A DNA stretch of 31,218 nt from Bacillota bacterium (GTDB taxonomy: Bacteria; Bacillota; Clostridia; Lachnospirales; WQUN01), in contig WQUN01000041.1 in assembly GCA_009782085.1 (NCBI GenBank), positions 1 through 31,218 on the forward strand. Reading direction: 5' to 3'. The position numbers were made by a program, and so were the translations under genes. The notes below the pieces were generated by a model. That model worked only from the letters and a program-made list of their open reading frames with translations. It did no database searches and was not told where the DNA came from. Positions 1-6,394 of this stretch are shown piece after piece; positions within the stretch are counted from its first letter, which is position 1, and each line of letters starts with the position of its first letter.

Positions 1-124
1 AATTGTAGTTTTTTATGCTTGGATTCTTGGAGGAACGTTTACTGTGACCTGCTTTTCAAATCCGCGGGTTATTTGGCTTCTGAGTTTCCGAGGGAACTTA
101 CAATAAATATGGAGGAGGCCGTAC

Positions 125-895
125 ATGAAATATTCGAAGATTATCCCCTGTCTGGACATAAAGGACGGCAGGGTCGTCAAAGGCGTTAAATTCACCGACC
201 TTAAGGACGCGCGCGACCCCGCCGAGGCCGCCGGGTATTACTGCGCGTCCGGGGCCGACGAGCTCGTGTTTCTGGACATCGCGGCTACGGTCGAAAACAG
301 GGGGACTCTGCTGGACGTCCTCAGGCGGACGGCCGCGAAAGTCACCGTCCCGCTGGCTGTGGGCGGAGGGATCCGCTCCGCGGAGGACGCGAAGGCCGTT
401 CTCGGGGCGGGCGCGTCCAAAGTCGCGGTCAACACGGCGGCCGTCAGGCGGCCGGCGCTGATCGCGGAGCTGGCCGGGGAATTCGGAAGCGAACGCGTTG
501 TCGCGGCGATCGACGGAATGCGCGGCGAAAACGGGAAATTCCTCGTCTGCGTAAACGGGGGCGGCACGGCGACCGACGCGGACGCGGCCGAATGGGCCGC
601 GGAATGCGAAAGGCTCGGCGCAGGGGAGATATTGCTGACCAGTTTCGACGCGGACGGGACCAAGGCCGGATACGACATAGAAATGACGCGCGCCGTCGCC
701 GACGCGGTGAAGATCCCGGTCACCGCGTCCGGGGGGGCGGGAACCCTGGAGCACATATACGAGGCCCTCACGGCCGGCGGCGCGCAAAACGCCCTCGTGG
801 CCTCGCTGTTCCACTTCAACGAGCTGACCGTCCGGCAGGTCAAGGAATACCTAAAAAGCCGCGGGATCGCCGTGGATATGTCGATGTATAGGTAA
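125..895 (+). CDS. hisF: Imidazole glycerol phosphate synthase cyclase subunit HisF
   Basis: HisF converts PRFAR plus ammonia (delivered by the HisH glutaminase) into imidazole glycerol phosphate and AICAR in cytosolic histidine biosynthesis. The 256-residue product has the usual family length and a (beta/alpha)8 barrel pattern. It begins with IIPCLDIKDGRVVKG, placing the catalytic Asp at residue 11, and has the second catalytic Asp at residue 130 in VVAAIDGMRG. Phosphate-binding glycine loops are visible (AVGGGIRS near 78-85, TASGGAG near 200-206). The ATG is preceded by GGAGGAGG seven bases upstream. No other his gene lies in the window, so the rest of the operon, if there is one, must lie to the left. 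The gene ends 19 bp from the convergent metal ATPase gene, with no obvious terminator between them. Confidence 0.97.
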   Translation: MKYSKIIPCLDIKDGRVVKGVKFTDLKDARDPAEAAGYYCASGADELVFLDIAATVENRGTLLDVLRRTAAKVTVPLAVGGGIRSAEDAKAVLGAGASKVAVNTAAVRRPALIAELAGEFGSERVVAAIDGMRGENGKFLVCVNGGGTATDADAAEWAAECERLGAGEILLTSFDADGTKAGYDIEMTRAVADAVKIPVTASGGAGTLEHIYEALTAGGAQNALVASLFHFNELTVRQVKEYLKSRGIAVDMSMYR

Positions 896-914
896 AAACA
901 GATTTCACCACCGG

Positions 915-2750
915 TCACCGTTTTATTATTATCCTCATCGAATTGAGGATCGCCAGGACGGCGACCCCAGTGTCGGCGAACACGGCCTCCCACATGCCGG
1001 CCATGCCCAGCGCGCCGAGGACGAGGAAAACGCCCTTGACGCCCAAAGCGAACACGATGTTCTGAAGCGCGACGCGCCTGGTCGCTTTGGCGATTTTGAC
1101 CGCCTCGGCCAGCTTGGACGGTTCGTCCGTCATCAGGACCACGTCCGCCGCCTCGATGGCGGCGTCCGAACCGAAGCCGCCCATCGCCACGCCGACGTCG
1201 GCCCTGGCCAGCACGGGCGCGTCGTTGATGCCGTCGCCGACAAAAGCCAGCTTGCCGCCGGGCTTCCCGGACCGCTCGAGCAGTTCGATCTTCTCGACCT
1301 TTTCGTGGGGCAGCAGCCGCGCGAAGACGGCGTCGAGCGCCAGTTCGTCCGCGACCGCCCGCGCCGCCTCCTCCTCGTCGCCCGAGAGCATGACCATAAG
1401 CCGGACGCCCGCCTCCCTCAGCCCGGCTACGGCGGCGCGGCTGTCCGGCTTTATTTGGTCGGAGATTATTATGCTGCCGGCGAAACGGCGGTTTTCGGCT
1501 ATGTACACCTTTGTCCCTGGCAGGCCGTTTTCCGTAAACGGCACGTTTTCGGCTTTCATCATGGCGGCGCTTCCGGCCAGAACGCGCCTGCCGCCCGCCG
1601 CCGCGCGAACCCCCTGTCCCGCCGTCTCCCGAAAATCCGAAACGCCGCCTGAACCGACGCCTTTGCCGTAGGCGCGGCGTATCGACTGGGCGATCGGGTG
1701 GTCGGAGAACGCCTCGGCCAGCGCCGCGGTTTCGAGCAGGTTTTCTTCCGTAAACCCCGCCGCCGGGTACAGGCCGGCGACCTCGAAGACCCCCTCTGTG
1801 AGCGTCCCGGTCTTGTCGAACACGACTATGTCCAGGTGGTTCAGGGCTTCCAGGTAGTTGCCGCCCTTTATCAGGATGCCGTTTCGCGACGCGCGGCCGA
1901 TCCCGCCGAAAAAGGCGAGCGGGACGGATATGACCAGCGCGCAGGGGCAGGAGACCATCAGGAACACCAGCGCCCTGTGTATCCAGCCGGCCCATTCCTC
2001 CCCAAAAAGCACGGGCGGCAGGACGGCCAGAAGCGCGGCCAGGCCGACGACGGCGGGCGTGTAATACCGGGCGAAGACCGTGATGAAGTTCTCCGTCGGC
2101 GCTTTCCGGCTTCCGGCGCTCTCCACCAAGGCTATGATCCTGGAGGCCGTCGATTCTCCGAAGGTCTTCGTGACCTCGACCCGGAGGACGCCGCTTAAAT
2201 TGACGCAGCCCGAAAGCGCCGCGTCGGACGGCCCGACGCCCCGCGGCGCGGATTCGCCCGTCAGCGCCCGCGTGTCCAGCGCCGACTCGCCGCTTCTCAC
2301 TATCCCGTCCAGCGGGATCTTTTCGCCGGGCTTCACGACGATCACGTCGCCGATTTTCACGCTCTCGGGGTTTACGCGGGAGATGCCGCCGTTTGTCGCG
2401 ACGTTCGCGTAGTCCGGACGGATATCCATCAGCCCGGCGATGGATTTTTTGGACCTATGAACCGCCAGATCCTCAAAGAAATCGCCGACCAGGTAGAACA
2501 GCATGACGGCGACGGCCTCCGGATACTCTCCGAGGGACAGAGCCCCCACCGTCGCGGCGCACATCAGGAAGCTCTCGTTCAGGAACCGCCCTTTCAGCAG
2601 GCCCCTGAACGCGTGATAATAGACCTTCCAGCCGAGGACCGCGTAGGCGGCCAGAAAAAGCAAGAGCCGGCCGGTTCCCCCGGAGAACAGGGCCGCGGCG
2701 AAGAGCAGCGCCCCGGCGAGGATTTGGAGGATCGTATCCCGGTTATTCAT
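915..2750 (-). CDS. P1B-2 type heavy-metal (Zn/Cd/Pb) translocating ATPase, lacking the N-terminal HMA domain
   Basis: Predicted inner-membrane efflux pump using ATP to export soft divalent metals. In order the 611-residue protein shows two N-terminal membrane pairs (about 7-95), the actuator TGES at 164-167, the metal-binding CPC at 268-270, the phosphorylated Asp in DKTGTLTEG at 312, the nucleotide-binding HP dipeptide at 351-352, and the hinge GDGINDAP at 505-512. The last two membrane segments hold the Lys (about 572, in ALGVKG) and Asp (about 593, in FADTG) that typify the ZntA/CadA P1B-2 subgroup, so Zn2+/Cd2+/Pb2+ is favoured over copper. The cytoplasmic metal-binding HMA domain usual at the N-terminus is absent; short forms like this are known. 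The start lies 17 bp after the sugar kinase stop, with only a weak ribosome binding site, so it is probably translated from the same mRNA as the amino-sugar genes upstream. Confidence 0.93.
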   Translation of the reverse strand: MNNRDTILQILAGALLFAAALFSGGTGRLLLFLAAYAVLGWKVYYHAFRGLLKGRFLNESFLMCAATVGALSLGEYPEAVAVMLFYLVGDFFEDLAVHRSKKSIAGLMDIRPDYANVATNGGISRVNPESVKIGDVIVVKPGEKIPLDGIVRSGESALDTRALTGESAPRGVGPSDAALSGCVNLSGVLRVEVTKTFGESTASRIIALVESAGSRKAPTENFITVFARYYTPAVVGLAALLAVLPPVLFGEEWAGWIHRALVFLMVSCPCALVISVPLAFFGGIGRASRNGILIKGGNYLEALNHLDIVVFDKTGTLTEGVFEVAGLYPAAGFTEENLLETAALAEAFSDHPIAQSIRRAYGKGVGSGGVSDFRETAGQGVRAAAGGRRVLAGSAAMMKAENVPFTENGLPGTKVYIAENRRFAGSIIISDQIKPDSRAAVAGLREAGVRLMVMLSGDEEEAARAVADELALDAVFARLLPHEKVEKIELLERSGKPGGKLAFVGDGINDAPVLARADVGVAMGGFGSDAAIEAADVVLMTDEPSKLAEAVKIAKATRRVALQNIVFALGVKGVFLVLGALGMAGMWEAVFADTGVAVLAILNSMRIIIKR

Positions 2751-2767
2751 TTATATGCTCGAACCTA

Positions 2768-3700
2768 TTACCCTTGCCCAACATACCCCATCACCTCTCT
2801 CAAATCCGCCTGGCCCGCGCGGCCGCCGGGCTTGCGCGCGCTCAGGCTCCCGCAGACCGTGCCGGCCCGCAGGCACTTTTCCACGGGCATCCCGGACAGA
2901 AAGCCGTAAACAAACCCGCCGTCGAAACTGTCGCCCGCACCGACGGTGTCGGCCACGGTTACGCTTAATGCCCCGCTCTCGTATCTCTTCCCGCCGCAAT
3001 AGGCGCAGGCGCCTTTCTCGCCGCGCTTGACCGCCACGACCGGGACGAGCTCCGCGGCACGCCTCGCGGCGTTTTCGGGGCGGTCCTCGCCGGTGATATG
3101 CGCGATCTCGCTTTCGTTCGGCAGAAAAACGTCCACATACGGCAGGATATCCTTGACCCCGCCGTCCCACTTCTCCTCGGGGTCCCAGTTAGTGTCCAGG
3201 CTTACGGTCACGCCGAGGCGCTTCGCCCGCCCGAGTATGTCCGGATACGCAGGCTGAAGGCTTTTCATCAGGTAATAGCTGCATATGTGCAGATGCCTCG
3301 TTCGCGGAAGCAGTTCCTCCAGCTGCTTGCCCTCCGCGGCGTCTATGGTCCCCATGTATGTCAAAATCGACCGGTCTCCGCCGCGCTTGGTCAGAGCGAG
3401 GCTCAGGCCGGTTTTTTCCGCGCGGAGGGTCCTGATGCGCGAGATGTCCACGCCGGAGCCGACGAGGCTCTCCAGCACGATCCCCGCCATCGCGTCGTCC
3501 CCAGCCGCGCCGGCGCCGGCGGTCCTGAGCCCCAGCCTCGCGCACTGGCACGCGAATATGCAGGCGGAGCCGCCCATCTCGAGGGAGTACCCGCCGACGG
3601 TTTTCTCTTTCTGGCCGAATTCCGGCTCCGTATCCCCGCAGTCGACCAGAAAGTCCACGCAAACGTCCAAAGCCGTGATTACGTCAAATTCCCTTTCCAA
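2768..3700 (-). CDS. PfkB-family carbohydrate kinase
   Basis: A cytosolic sugar kinase of the ribokinase/PfkB superfamily, 310 residues, the normal family length. The N-terminal GG motif region (SLEMGGSACIFACQCARLG) and the C-terminal signature DTVGAGDSFDGGF are both intact; the catalytic base is Asp257 within GAGD. The start is a TTG: no in-frame ATG exists at the conserved N-terminus, and a clear GGAGG sits eight bases before this TTG, 19 bp downstream of the agaS-like stop. Position after agaS and nagB suggests an amino-sugar or ketohexose-phosphate substrate, for instance tagatose-6-phosphate or an N-acetylhexosamine, but substrate cannot be read from the sequence. Ribokinase, 2-keto-3-deoxygluconate kinase or fructokinase activity are alternatives. 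Confidence 0.88.
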   Translation of the reverse strand: MEREFDVITALDVCVDFLVDCGDTEPEFGQKEKTVGGYSLEMGGSACIFACQCARLGLRTAGAGAAGDDAMAGIVLESLVGSGVDISRIRTLRAEKTGLSLALTKRGGDRSILTYMGTIDAAEGKQLEELLPRTRHLHICSYYLMKSLQPAYPDILGRAKRLGVTVSLDTNWDPEEKWDGGVKDILPYVDVFLPNESEIAHITGEDRPENAARRAAELVPVVAVKRGEKGACAYCGGKRYESGALSVTVADTVGAGDSFDGGFVYGFLSGMPVEKCLRAGTVCGSLSARKPGGRAGQADLREVMGYVGQG

Positions 3701-3719
3701 AACGCCGGCCTCCAGTCCT

Positions 3720-4886
3720 TTACAGATACGGATGTATGGTGACCCCGGAGACCACCCGGCTGAGTGAGCCGCCGGCCACCGGCGAATCCGTGTTAAAACC
3801 CTGATAATGGGAGATCAGAAACGCCAGCGACTGCGTGAACGCCAGATACAGCAAAGAGAGGTATATGTCGTTCGAAAGCGGCGTTTCGGTCCCCATCGGA
3901 AGGTGTTCCGAGGAGTGCTCCGTCAGAAGGCCGTCCGGCCTGTTCGACACGGCGATGATGTTCTCCCGTCCCTCGGCGCGCAATTCTTTGAGCATGTCCG
4001 TATCGTACAGGCAGGCGCGCGCGTCGTTGGTGAACAAAAGCACGGCGGCCGACCTTGTCCCGGGCCTGTTCAGAAAAGTCTTGGGGCCGTGGCGGAAAGC
4101 CATCGGCGAGTCGTACAGAGTGGCCGTCTGACCGTTTGTCAGCTCCATGACCTTCAGGGCGGACTCCCTCGCGGTCGCGCGGAGGCTGTTGGAACCCAGA
4201 AAGGCGATGCGTTCCGGGCCCGACCGGGCCAACTCGTGCATGAACGGGGGGCTGTCCGCCAGAAACGACGCCATAGCCGCGCGAACGGCGTCGATATCCT
4301 GTTTATGCGCTTTATACTTTTGCTTTCCGAGAGCCATGTAGGCGGCGGTTATCATCGCCGTGACGCTGCTCGTCATGGCGAAGCCCCTGTCGTTCGTCTC
4401 CTCGGGCATTAAAAGCGCCAGCGCGTTTTTCGACCCGTTGAAACGGGTGTAGAGCCGGCCGTTCGCGTTGCATGTTATGATCAGATGGGAGACGTTTTCG
4501 CAAAACCTGTCGGCCAGGTCCACGCAGGCGGCAGACTCCGGGCTGTCGCCCGAGCGCGCGAAGGACACCATCAGCGTTTTTTCGCCGCCGCCGAGATACG
4601 CCGACGGCGAGGTCACTATGTCCGTCGTGCTGACGGTTTCGGCGCGCGGGTAATAGCCCCTTACGGCGAAACGGACCGCCTCGCCGGCAAACTCCGAGCT
4701 GCCCGCGCCGGTCAGTATGACCTTGCAACCGTCTCCCAGCCCGGACATGAAGGCGGATATCTCGTCCTCGCGCTCTTTCATATATTCGTACACCATTCCG
4801 AGCGTCCGCGGCTGCTGAGCGATCTCTCTGGCCGTGTTTTCCCCGCCGCGCTCCGCGAGGCGCGCGTCGCCGATCCCCAAGAACAT
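3720..4886 (-). CDS. agaS: AgaS-like SIS-domain sugar isomerase/deaminase
   Basis: Two-SIS-domain protein of 388 residues resembling AgaS, which deaminates and isomerises galactosamine-6-phosphate (and related aldose phosphates) in the cytosol. SIS domain 1 contains ILTGAGSSEFAGEAV (about 57-71) and FARSGDSPESAA (about 109-120). RGFAMTSSVTAM and the second SIS domain follow (IAFLGSNSLRATARESALKV and the substrate-loop residues DSPMAFRHGPKTF). It lacks the N-terminal glutaminase domain of GlmS, so synthesis of GlcN-6-P from glutamine is excluded. The ATG is preceded by GGGAGGGG seven bases upstream and lies 16 bp after nagB. Having AgaS next to NagB suggests handling of both galacto- and gluco-configured amino sugars. 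FrlB-like deglycase or GlmS-like isomerase activities are less likely given the RHGPK loop. Confidence 0.88.
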   Translation of the reverse strand: MFLGIGDARLAERGGENTAREIAQQPRTLGMVYEYMKEREDEISAFMSGLGDGCKVILTGAGSSEFAGEAVRFAVRGYYPRAETVSTTDIVTSPSAYLGGGEKTLMVSFARSGDSPESAACVDLADRFCENVSHLIITCNANGRLYTRFNGSKNALALLMPEETNDRGFAMTSSVTAMITAAYMALGKQKYKAHKQDIDAVRAAMASFLADSPPFMHELARSGPERIAFLGSNSLRATARESALKVMELTNGQTATLYDSPMAFRHGPKTFLNRPGTRSAAVLLFTNDARACLYDTDMLKELRAEGRENIIAVSNRPDGLLTEHSSEHLPMGTETPLSNDIYLSLLYLAFTQSLAFLISHYQGFNTDSPVAGGSLSRVVSGVTIHPYL

Positions 4887-4902
4887 ATATTTCCCCTCCC
4901 TC

Positions 4903-5622
4903 TTATCTTCCCGCGGCCTCTTTATCCAGAACCAAAGTCAGACCCGGATGCCCGGCCAGCTGCGAAGCCGGCACCTTCGGAGCCGCCCCGCGGAAAAAGG
5001 CTTTTTGAATGATCTCCGCTTTTTTCGCGCCAAAAGCCATGACATATACGTGTTCCGCCGCCGCCAGCGTCGGCAGGCCGATCGTCACGCCCTGTTCAAG
5101 CGTCCGCGGGCGGTCGAAGTATTTCTGCGAGACCGTTTGCGTCGTGGCGTCCAGGGGAACCACAACGCAGCCCCGGGTTTGGGGAAAGTTGGGTTCGTTG
5201 AAGCCAATGTGCCCGTTCATGCCGACGCCCAGCACTGTCAAAAATATCCCGTCCCGATCCGCGATCCACTTTTCCATCGCGCGGCATTCGGCCTCCGGGC
5301 TCGGGTTCAAACCGTCGAATATATGGACCCTCTCCGGCGCTATACCGGCGGGGCCGTAAAACGTATCCCGCATGACCTGGGCGCACGAGCCCTTGTCGCC
5401 GTACCCCAAACCGACACATTCGTCCAGCCCTGCGTAGTATGCCAGGTTCAGATTCACCTTTCCCCCGGCTTGCAGAGCGGTCAGCCCGCGCAGCATGGCC
5501 AGCGGCGTGTCGCCGGCGGCGAAACAGAAAAGCCTGCCCGGATTTTCCCGTATCGCCCCCGCCACTGCGGCGGCTGTCTCAAACGAGGCTTCCTCCGGCG
5601 TGTCATAAACCCGTAAGTTCAT
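4903..5622 (-). CDS. nagB: Glucosamine-6-phosphate deaminase (NagB)
   Basis: Converts glucosamine-6-phosphate to fructose-6-phosphate and ammonia, linking amino sugars to glycolysis in the cytosol. The 239-residue form, starting at the ATG followed by NLRVYDTPEEA, is chosen because AAGGGGGT lies four bases upstream; a longer in-frame reading adds 17 residues with no homologous look. Active-site blocks are present: GLDECVGL with the base Asp67, and GVGMNGHIGFNEP with Asn136, His138 and Glu143. Asn at 136 instead of the Asp of E. coli NagB is the pattern of the short, Bacillus-type enzymes, so activity is expected. It is the first gene of the nagB-agaS-kinase-ATPase run. No nagA deacetylase is present, so N-acetyl groups would have to be removed by a gene elsewhere. 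Confidence 0.93.
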   Translation of the reverse strand: MNLRVYDTPEEASFETAAAVAGAIRENPGRLFCFAAGDTPLAMLRGLTALQAGGKVNLNLAYYAGLDECVGLGYGDKGSCAQVMRDTFYGPAGIAPERVHIFDGLNPSPEAECRAMEKWIADRDGIFLTVLGVGMNGHIGFNEPNFPQTRGCVVVPLDATTQTVSQKYFDRPRTLEQGVTIGLPTLAAAEHVYVMAFGAKKAEIIQKAFFRGAAPKVPASQLAGHPGLTLVLDKEAAGR

Positions 5623-5682
5623 GTTTACCCCCTTAAAATCTGCTGAGTAGCTTCGGAAACTCCAAACCCGCATGAATACAGG

Positions 5683-5688
5683 ATTATA
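5683..5688 (-). promoter_or_regulatory. Possible -10 box of the nagB operon
   Basis: On the minus strand TTTATAATCC contains a perfect TATAAT about 60 bases upstream of the nagB ATG. No good -35 hexamer sits 16-18 bases further upstream, so transcription may depend on an activator or this may be chance. Confidence 0.3.
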
Positions 5689-5718
5689 AATGTAAAACCA
5701 AATTTAACATATCCCCAT

Positions 5719-5792
5719 GTAGGGGCGGCCATTGGCCGCCCGCGGACGCGCAATGCGGACGCACACCGCGGACGCGCAATGCGCGCCCCTAC
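5719..5792. repeat. Palindromic intergenic element with GTAGGGGCG/CGCCCCTAC ends
   Basis: The 74-bp stretch begins with GTAGGGGCG and ends with its exact inverse complement CGCCCCTAC. Inside are GGGCGGCCATTGGCCGCCC, itself palindromic, and two copies of CGCGGACGCGCAATGCG. Elements of this style are common non-coding repeats in bacterial spacers. No coding potential is visible. Confidence 0.7.
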
Positions 5793-5807
5793 GCGGATGG
5801 CAATAAA

Positions 5808-5832
5808 TGGTTTCCGAGGGTACTCTCTGCTG
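5808..5832. repeat. 25-bp direct repeat, left copy
   Basis: Begins TGGTTTCCGAGGGTACTCTC and ends TGCTG. An identical 25-mer lies at 5951-5975, and copy 1 of the folded interspersed repeat lies between the two. Confidence 0.8.
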
Positions 5833-5845
5833 AGTTCCCCCGGTT

Positions 5846-5942
5846 AAACCGGATGCGGAAAACATTTGCCGACGGCGAGCCGATTCAACGAACGCTTCTG
5901 CGGCGAATCGGCGACAGAGGAGGCTAATGTTTTCGCACTCCT
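5846..5942. repeat. Folded interspersed repeat, copy 1
   Basis: Imperfect palindrome with GAAAACATT near the left end and AATGTTTTC near the right end, and an inner stem GCCGATTC/GAATCGGC. It matches copies at 20898-21000 and 30820-30889. In this copy the outer ACCGGA/TCCGGT stem is degenerate on the right side (TCCTATAT). It is non-coding and MITE- or REP-like. Confidence 0.85.
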
Positions 5943-5950
5943 ATATGAAT

Positions 5951-5975
5951 TGGTTTCCGAGGGTACTCTCTGCTG
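5951..5975. repeat. 25-bp direct repeat, right copy
   Basis: Identical to 5808-5832, with a 143-bp offset. Together the two copies flank the folded interspersed repeat. Confidence 0.8.
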
Positions 5976-6025
5976 TAAAGTATAGTGCATTATTTCTTTT
6001 TGGGCAACATCGAAGATGAAAGAAT

Positions 6026-6188
6026 ACAGGTCAGTCTAAATTCCGTGAATTGCCTATTACGGCGGTGAATAATTGTAGTGCGGGGGCTCTGCTCCCGCCG
6101 GAAACCAGAAACAGATCAAAAGCGGCAGGAGCAGAGCCCCTGCCCTACATGCGGTTTGTGCATTTCTCCGTAATTTAGACTGACCTGT
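6026..6188. mobile_element. MITE-like element with 17-bp terminal inverted repeats and target duplication
   Basis: The ends are perfect 17-bp inverted repeats: ACAGGTCAGTCTAAATT at 6026-6042 and its inverse complement at 6172-6188. The element is bordered by GAAAGAAT on both sides (6018-6025 and 6189-6196), reading as an 8-bp target duplication. The duplication reaches 10 bp if the terminal AC is counted as host sequence. Inside is a further imperfect palindrome of about 27 bp per arm around GGGGCTCTGCTCC. No transposase is encoded, so any movement would need one in trans. Confidence 0.85.
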
Positions 6189-6217
6189 GAAAGAATACGG
6201 AACAGTTTCAGATACAG

Positions 6218-6251
6218 CGCGGCGGCGGGGCCATACAGCCCCGCCGCCGCG
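6218..6251. terminator. Strong GC-rich hairpin downstream of the giant GH16 gene
   Basis: A perfect 14-bp stem (CGCGGCGGCGGGGC at 6218-6231 pairing with 6238-6251) closes a 6-base loop. A TTTT run follows on the plus strand only. It lies about 145 bp beyond the giant gene's stop on the minus strand, where no U-run follows. It may act as a barrier or mRNA-end stabiliser rather than a classical terminator. Confidence 0.5.
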
Positions 6252-6264
6252 TTTTGCCGCTATT

Positions 6265-6355
6265 GTCGTTTCGTTTGAAATTGAGCTTCAAACTTCGCGC
6301 AATAGAACATTGGTCGTTTCGCGCTCGTTTTCAGCTCATTTCAAATCGAAACGAC
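6265..6355. repeat. Inverted repeat with GTCGTTTCG ends
   Basis: The left arm starts GTCGTTTCGTTTGAAATTGAG (6265-6286) and the right arm (6334-6355) is its near-complete inverse complement, ending CGAAACGAC. A further GTCGTTTCG sits internally near 6313. A 26-bp collapsed form of the same ends occurs at 28987-29012. It lies just after the stop codon of the giant gene. Confidence 0.7.
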
Positions 6356-6394
6356 TTAATCATTACACGCTGTTGACGCTTTACCGGTAACCGG

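Noticed and set aside
2755..3767. Several plus-strand frames opposite the sugar kinase
   Set aside because: Antisense to the PfkB gene with intact signature motifs; low-complexity Arg/Ser/Pro translations with no start signals.
4903..5622. Apparent loss of the NagB active-site Asp (Asn in GVGMNGHIGFNEP)
   Set aside because: Short Bacillus-type deaminases have Asn at this position, so it is a subfamily feature and not a defect.
6187..6390. 67-codon frame in the spacer after the MITE-like element
   Set aside because: It runs through the GC hairpin and the GTCGTTTCG inverted repeat; composition and lack of a ribosome binding site argue against a gene.
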